Below are positions 14,386 to 17,128 of a stretch of DNA of 17,128 nucleotides, piece by piece. The DNA lies in the NCBI GenBank assembly GCA_964247745.1, contig CAXTVT010000066.1:1-17128 (forward strand). The letters are read 5' to 3'. The stretch comes from RH-AL1 sp964247745. GTDB taxonomy: Bacteria > Pseudomonadota > Alphaproteobacteria > Rhizobiales > Beijerinckiaceae. Under the pieces are notes generated by a model. It was not told the DNA's origin. It searched no databases and worked only from the letters and a program-made list of their open reading frames with translations. Numbering within the stretch: the stretch's first letter is position 1; the number at the start of each line of letters is the position of its first letter. A program made the translations under genes and the position numbers.

Positions 14386-15146
14386 TCGGTGTTTTCACCA
14401 CCCAGATCGATCTCGCTCAGGTCCTGATCGCCGCGACCGTCCTCGCCTGGTTCGTCCTCGTCTGGTACCTGCAGCGCGAGATGAAGCGCGAGGGCTACCC
14501 GCTCGAGGAGGCGATTCCCACGGTGCGTCACTCCATCGTCGGTTGGCCGGACATGCCGCCGCCGAAGACCTATCTGAGGCTCGAAGGCGGCACCGCCACG
14601 CTGCCGCAGGAGTACGAGCGCCGCGAACTCGCGGCCCAACCGCGCGAGATGTATCCCGGCGCGCCGCTCTATCCCGTCGGCGAGCCGTTGCTCGCCGGCA
14701 TCGGGCCGAGCTCCTACACGCTGCGCCGCGACGAGCCGTTCCTCCTGCTCAGCGGCGAGCCGTGCCTGCAGCCGGTGCGCAGGACGCCGCATCTCAGATG
14801 CGTCGATCCCGCCATGGACCCGCGCGGCCTGCGGGCGTTGGGCTCCGACTTCGCCGACGCCGGCCTCTGCGTCGACGTCTGGTACGATGACGAGTCGAAG
14901 ATCCCGCGCTATCTCGAGGTCGAGCTGAACGCCGGCCAGGGCATCCGTCTCGTGCCGATCTTCTACTGCTCGCTACGCGCCGGCTCCTCCGGTTTCCGTT
15001 GCGATGCGATCACCGGCGCGCAATTCAGGCTCGCCCCCACCATCCGCCGGCCCGACGTCATCACCGCGCGCGAAGAGGACATCGTCAACGGCTTCTGGGC
15101 GGGCGGCCACATGTACTCGGCTCCCTACAAGGATGCGATCCTATGA
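14382..15146 (+). CDS. puhA: Photosynthetic reaction centre H subunit
   Basis: A 254-aa subunit with one N-terminal membrane helix (about residues 11-30, after the typical FTTQIDLAQ), the conserved REGYPLE (36-42), and a cytoplasmic PRC-barrel domain (about 155-245) that caps the quinone side and carries protons to QB. The block DVWYDDESKIPRYLEVEL (165-182) keeps Asp at H170 but has Ser at H173, with Glu one position earlier, by alignment to Rba. sphaeroides. The EEDIVNGFWAGGHMYSAP ending is canonical, though the C-terminus is a few residues short. puhA usually lies in another operon with bch and lhaA genes; here it follows pufC with a 4-bp ATGA overlap and precedes puhB with the same overlap. 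Confidence 0.97.
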   Translation: MIGVFTTQIDLAQVLIAATVLAWFVLVWYLQREMKREGYPLEEAIPTVRHSIVGWPDMPPPKTYLRLEGGTATLPQEYERRELAAQPREMYPGAPLYPVGEPLLAGIGPSSYTLRRDEPFLLLSGEPCLQPVRRTPHLRCVDPAMDPRGLRALGSDFADAGLCVDVWYDDESKIPRYLEVELNAGQGIRLVPIFYCSLRAGSSGFRCDAITGAQFRLAPTIRRPDVITAREEDIVNGFWAGGHMYSAPYKDAIL

Positions 15147-15784
15147 ACGCCCTTCACGAGGAAGACGTCCGCAACGGCAACGCGCTGGCGCCCGGCGAGA
15201 GCGTGGTATGGACCGGGCGGCCGTCGTGGCGCCGCGTCGCCCGCGACGCGATGCACCTGCGCGGCATCGCCGCCTATTTCGGCCTGCTCTTCGTCCTCGA
15301 TGCCTACCAGGCCTGGATGAAGGCGATTCCGCTGGCGCAGGCGCTTCACGACAGCGTGCCGCTCGGCGCGATCACCGGCCTGACCTTCGGGATTCTCGCC
15401 GCGATCGCCTATCTCGTGAGCCGCTCGCGCTACACGATCACCGACCGCCGCGTCATCCTGCGCTACGGCATCGCGCTGCCGGCGACGCTGTCGATCCCGA
15501 TGAGCCAGATCGCCAGCACCGCCGTCGCGGTCAACGGCGACCGGAGCGCCGACATCGCGCTTGTTCTGAAGGAGGGCAACCGCATGCCGTACCTCAAGCT
15601 CTGGCCGCACGCGCGGGCCTGGCACGTCACCCAGCCGCAGCCGATGCTGCGGAGCCTCGTGCAGGGCGACGAGGTCGCGACGATCCTCGCGCGCGCGCTG
15701 CAGGCGGCCGAAGGCGGCCGGATCGCGCCGGCGCCGCGGCGGACCGTGGAGCCGGAGCTGGTGCCCCAGCTGATCGGCGCCTGA
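15143..15784 (+). CDS. puhB: Photosynthetic complex assembly protein PuhB
   Basis: A 213-aa membrane protein needed in Rhodobacter for reaction-centre assembly. It opens with the family signature GESVVWTGRPSWRRVA (18-33), has two hydrophobic segments (about 41-55 and 72-93), and then a bacterial PH-like domain starting SRYTITDRRVILRYGIALP (95-113). The ATG at 15143 overlaps the puhA stop (ATGA). It is the last gene: its stop lies 4 bp from the stop of the convergent PRC-barrel gene, so puhC, puhE, acsF and other usual followers are absent here. I see no strong hairpin terminator in the 4-bp gap. Confidence 0.93.
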   Translation: MNALHEEDVRNGNALAPGESVVWTGRPSWRRVARDAMHLRGIAAYFGLLFVLDAYQAWMKAIPLAQALHDSVPLGAITGLTFGILAAIAYLVSRSRYTITDRRVILRYGIALPATLSIPMSQIASTAVAVNGDRSADIALVLKEGNRMPYLKLWPHARAWHVTQPQPMLRSLVQGDEVATILARALQAAEGGRIAPAPRRTVEPELVPQLIGA

Positions 15785-15788
15785 CCGG

Positions 15789-16544
15789 CTACTTGCGGGC
15801 TGTGTCGAGATCGCCGTATTCGAAGGCGGGTGCCGCCTTCAGCTGGTCGGGGGTGGCGTCCATCGTGGCGCTGTAGCGACCCGTGCCCTGGTCGGAGGCG
15901 AGGGTGATCGCGGTGGGCGTCACCGCCACGAAACGCTCGCCGATGCCGAGCAGGCCATCGACCCGCAGCACGTATGCGTGGACGCCGCCATGGTCGATGG
16001 CGATGTCGCGGATCGTGCCCAGCACCGTCCCCGCCTTGTCGACGACGTCCGTGCCGATGATCCGCGAGGCCAGCCTCTCGCTCGGCAGCACGGCGGCGAA
16101 GGTCGCCGAACCGGTGAGCGTCGGCTCGCCGTGACCCCCGGCCGCCGAGCCGCTGTGCGGGTCGAGCGTCACCATGTCGGTCATCGAGCTCGGGTCGAGC
16201 ACCATCGCCACCGGATTGCCGGTCTTGTCCTTGCCGCGCACGAAGACCGCGTTCGGCATGATCTGAAGATCTGTGAAGCCGGCCTTGCGCAGCGTCGCCG
16301 CCATGTCGGCGGAGAGCGCCGCGGGGCTGGGCTCCGCCGGCTTCGCGGGCTGCGCCGGAACGGCGGCTGGCTGCGCGGGCTTGGCGGTTGGCTGCGCCGG
16401 CATGGCAGGTGGCTGCGCCGGCTTGGCAGGTGGCTGCGCCGGCTTGACGGATGGTGTCGGCGAGGGCGACAGGCCCTGCGCGGCGGCCGCCAGCGGGCAG
16501 ACGAGGGCGAGCAGGACGGGAGTCGCAAGGCGCAGGTGAGGCAT
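15789..16544 (-). CDS. Secreted PRC-barrel domain protein with Pro/Ala repeat linker
   Basis: A 251-aa exported protein. The signal peptide (MPHLRLATPVLLALVCPLAA, ending AAAQG) supports the ATG at 16544 over one 36 bases further upstream. It is followed by a Pro/Ala/Lys linker with a 7-residue repeat (PAQPPAK type, about residues 30-70), a small domain with AATLRKAGFTDLQIMPNAVF and VRGKDKTGNPVAMVLDPSSM, and a C-terminal PRC-barrel (about 150-245: ASRIIGTDVVDKAGTVLGTI then RDIAIDHGGVHAYVLRVDG). PRC-barrel proteins of this exported type are common in alphaproteobacteria and their role is poorly known. The reaction-centre H subunit has the same fold, and the gene is tail-to-tail with puhB, which may be coincidence. 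Confidence 0.85.
   Translation of the reverse strand: MPHLRLATPVLLALVCPLAAAAQGLSPSPTPSVKPAQPPAKPAQPPAMPAQPTAKPAQPAAVPAQPAKPAEPSPAALSADMAATLRKAGFTDLQIMPNAVFVRGKDKTGNPVAMVLDPSSMTDMVTLDPHSGSAAGGHGEPTLTGSATFAAVLPSERLASRIIGTDVVDKAGTVLGTIRDIAIDHGGVHAYVLRVDGLLGIGERFVAVTPTAITLASDQGTGRYSATMDATPDQLKAAPAFEYGDLDTARK
16348..16452. repeat. Five tandem 21-bp repeats inside the PRC-barrel gene
   Basis: Units begin at 16348, 16369, 16390, 16411 and 16432, each starting GGCTGCGC on the plus strand, with units 3 and 4 almost identical. They encode the 7-residue PAQPxAx repeat of the linker in the minus-strand gene. Copy number is likely to vary between strains by slippage, changing only linker length because 21 is a multiple of 3. 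Confidence 0.85.
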
Positions 16545-16679
16545 GGGCCGCAGTGTCGGCGGATCGGCGCGGCGTGGCAAGGCAGAGCATCGAACGTCGG
16601 TTGGGCGATCGCGCCGCGATGCACGAGGCTTCGTCGCATGTCGTCGAGATCGAGCAAGGCCGCGACGGCGGACGTTGCG

Positions 16680-17128
16680 CTAGCCTCGTGCCGGCTTACG
16701 TGCCCGGAAGGCGTCGGCCATCGCGTGCCAGAGCGGCTTGCGTGCGAGCATGTCGTCGTAGGGCAGGGGGCGCGCGAGGCGGGTCGCGCCGTGCGCCACC
16801 ATGGTCGCCGGGTCGTTCCACCAGGTGTAGCGATCCGACAGGCCCCAGGTGACGATGGCCGAGACCGCCGGCACGGCCAGCGTGGCGTGAAGGAAGCGCG
16901 CGGCATAGTCGGCGACCGCCGCATCGCGCGTGCGGATGTCACCAGAAAAGCTCTCGTCGTCGACGTCGAACTCGGAGATCACGATCGCGATGCGGCGCTC
17001 GGCGAGCCGGTGCAGAAAGTCGGCGAAGGCGGAAAAATCGTGCGGGAGCTGCGGCAGCAGGTGGCCCTGCAGACCGACGGCGTCGAGGCGCAGCCCCTTG
17101 TCCTGGATGCGGTCGACGAGGTTCAGAA
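16680..17128 (-). CDS. GH10 endo-1,4-beta-xylanase, C-terminal part (runs off the right edge)
   Basis: About 149 codons are visible, ending with TAG at 16682-16680. The frame is open to the window edge. Family GH10 marks are present: LRLDAVGLQGHL (strand beta-6 region), ISEFDV with the catalytic nucleophile Glu, and the ending VTWGLSDRYTWWND, where the WGLSDRYSW motif binds sugar. GH10 enzymes cleave beta-1,4-xylan, usually outside the cell; the signal peptide and the acid/base Glu are beyond the window. The 135 bp between this gene and the PRC-barrel gene hold no recognisable gene. The same strand suggests possible co-transcription. Confidence 0.9.
   Translation of the reverse strand, partial: LNLVDRIQDKGLRLDAVGLQGHLLPQLPHDFSAFADFLHRLAERRIAIVISEFDVDDESFSGDIRTRDAAVADYAARFLHATLAVPAVSAIVTWGLSDRYTWWNDPATMVAHGATRLARPLPYDDMLARKPLWHAMADAFRARKPARG

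Noticed and set aside
16348..16452. Regular 21-bp repeats that could suggest a CRISPR-like array
   Set aside because: There are no unique spacers. The repeats are contiguous, a multiple of 3, and encode a Pro/Ala linker.

Overview
This window looks like chromosomal DNA of a high-GC alphaproteobacterium able to make a purple-bacterial type-II photosynthetic reaction centre. Four things point there: an alphaproteobacterial mraZ-rsmH-ftsL-ftsI division cluster, REP-like palindromes of a type seen in alphaproteobacterial genomes, a Nudix-like NAD regulator of the alphaproteobacterial NadQ type, and a complete reaction-centre operon. I cannot assign a genus from the window alone.

Layout. (1) Positions 1-2759, minus strand: the start of the dcw cluster (mraZ, rsmH, ftsL, 5' part of ftsI), each gene overlapping the next by 4 bp, with a four-copy MraZ box at 2845-2879. 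(2) Positions 2880-5750: a visibly AT-richer accessory island. It holds a 317-aa unknown protein, a C-terminal piece of a DGQHR (DndB-like) protein, the N-terminal piece of a beta-class DNA methyltransferase, and the last 26 codons of a GIY-YIG nuclease at the right edge. It reads as the decayed remains of a DNA-modification or defence locus. (3) Positions 5751-6650: two long REP-like hairpins, an orphan HipB-like regulator, and a promoter/palindrome region. (4) Positions 6654-9764: an AaeX/AaeA/AaeB-like (DUF1656, HlyD, FUSC) aromatic-acid efflux system split into two divergent units. (5) Positions 9761-11181, minus strand: the NadQ-like regulator and a secreted SH3-like protein. (6) Positions 11216-15784: a plus-strand operon pufL-pufM-pufC-puhA-puhB. 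(7) Positions 15789-17128, minus strand: a secreted PRC-barrel protein with a Pro/Ala repeat linker, and the C-terminal part of a GH10 xylanase.

The main result is region 6. The three core reaction-centre subunits (L, M, H), the tetraheme cytochrome and the assembly factor PuhB form one compact operon. In well-studied purple bacteria puhA is in a separate operon and pufBA (LH1 antenna) precedes pufL. Here no pufBA, bacteriochlorophyll or carotenoid gene is visible in the window; pufL is preceded instead by a divergent SH3-domain gene. The 141-bp gap carries two PpsR/CrtJ-type palindromes (one exact TGT-N12-ACA, one with a single mismatch) separated by 8 bp, the spacing known for cooperative CrtJ/PpsR binding. 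The deduced subunits keep all pigment and iron ligands but differ at residues that normally tune function: Gln at L104 (usually Glu, H-bond to the active bacteriopheophytin), and a changed QB proton-delivery set (Ser at L213, Glu at M44, Ser at H173 next to a Glu). Residue numbers given as L, M or H follow Rhodobacter sphaeroides and come from my by-eye alignment to remembered sequences.
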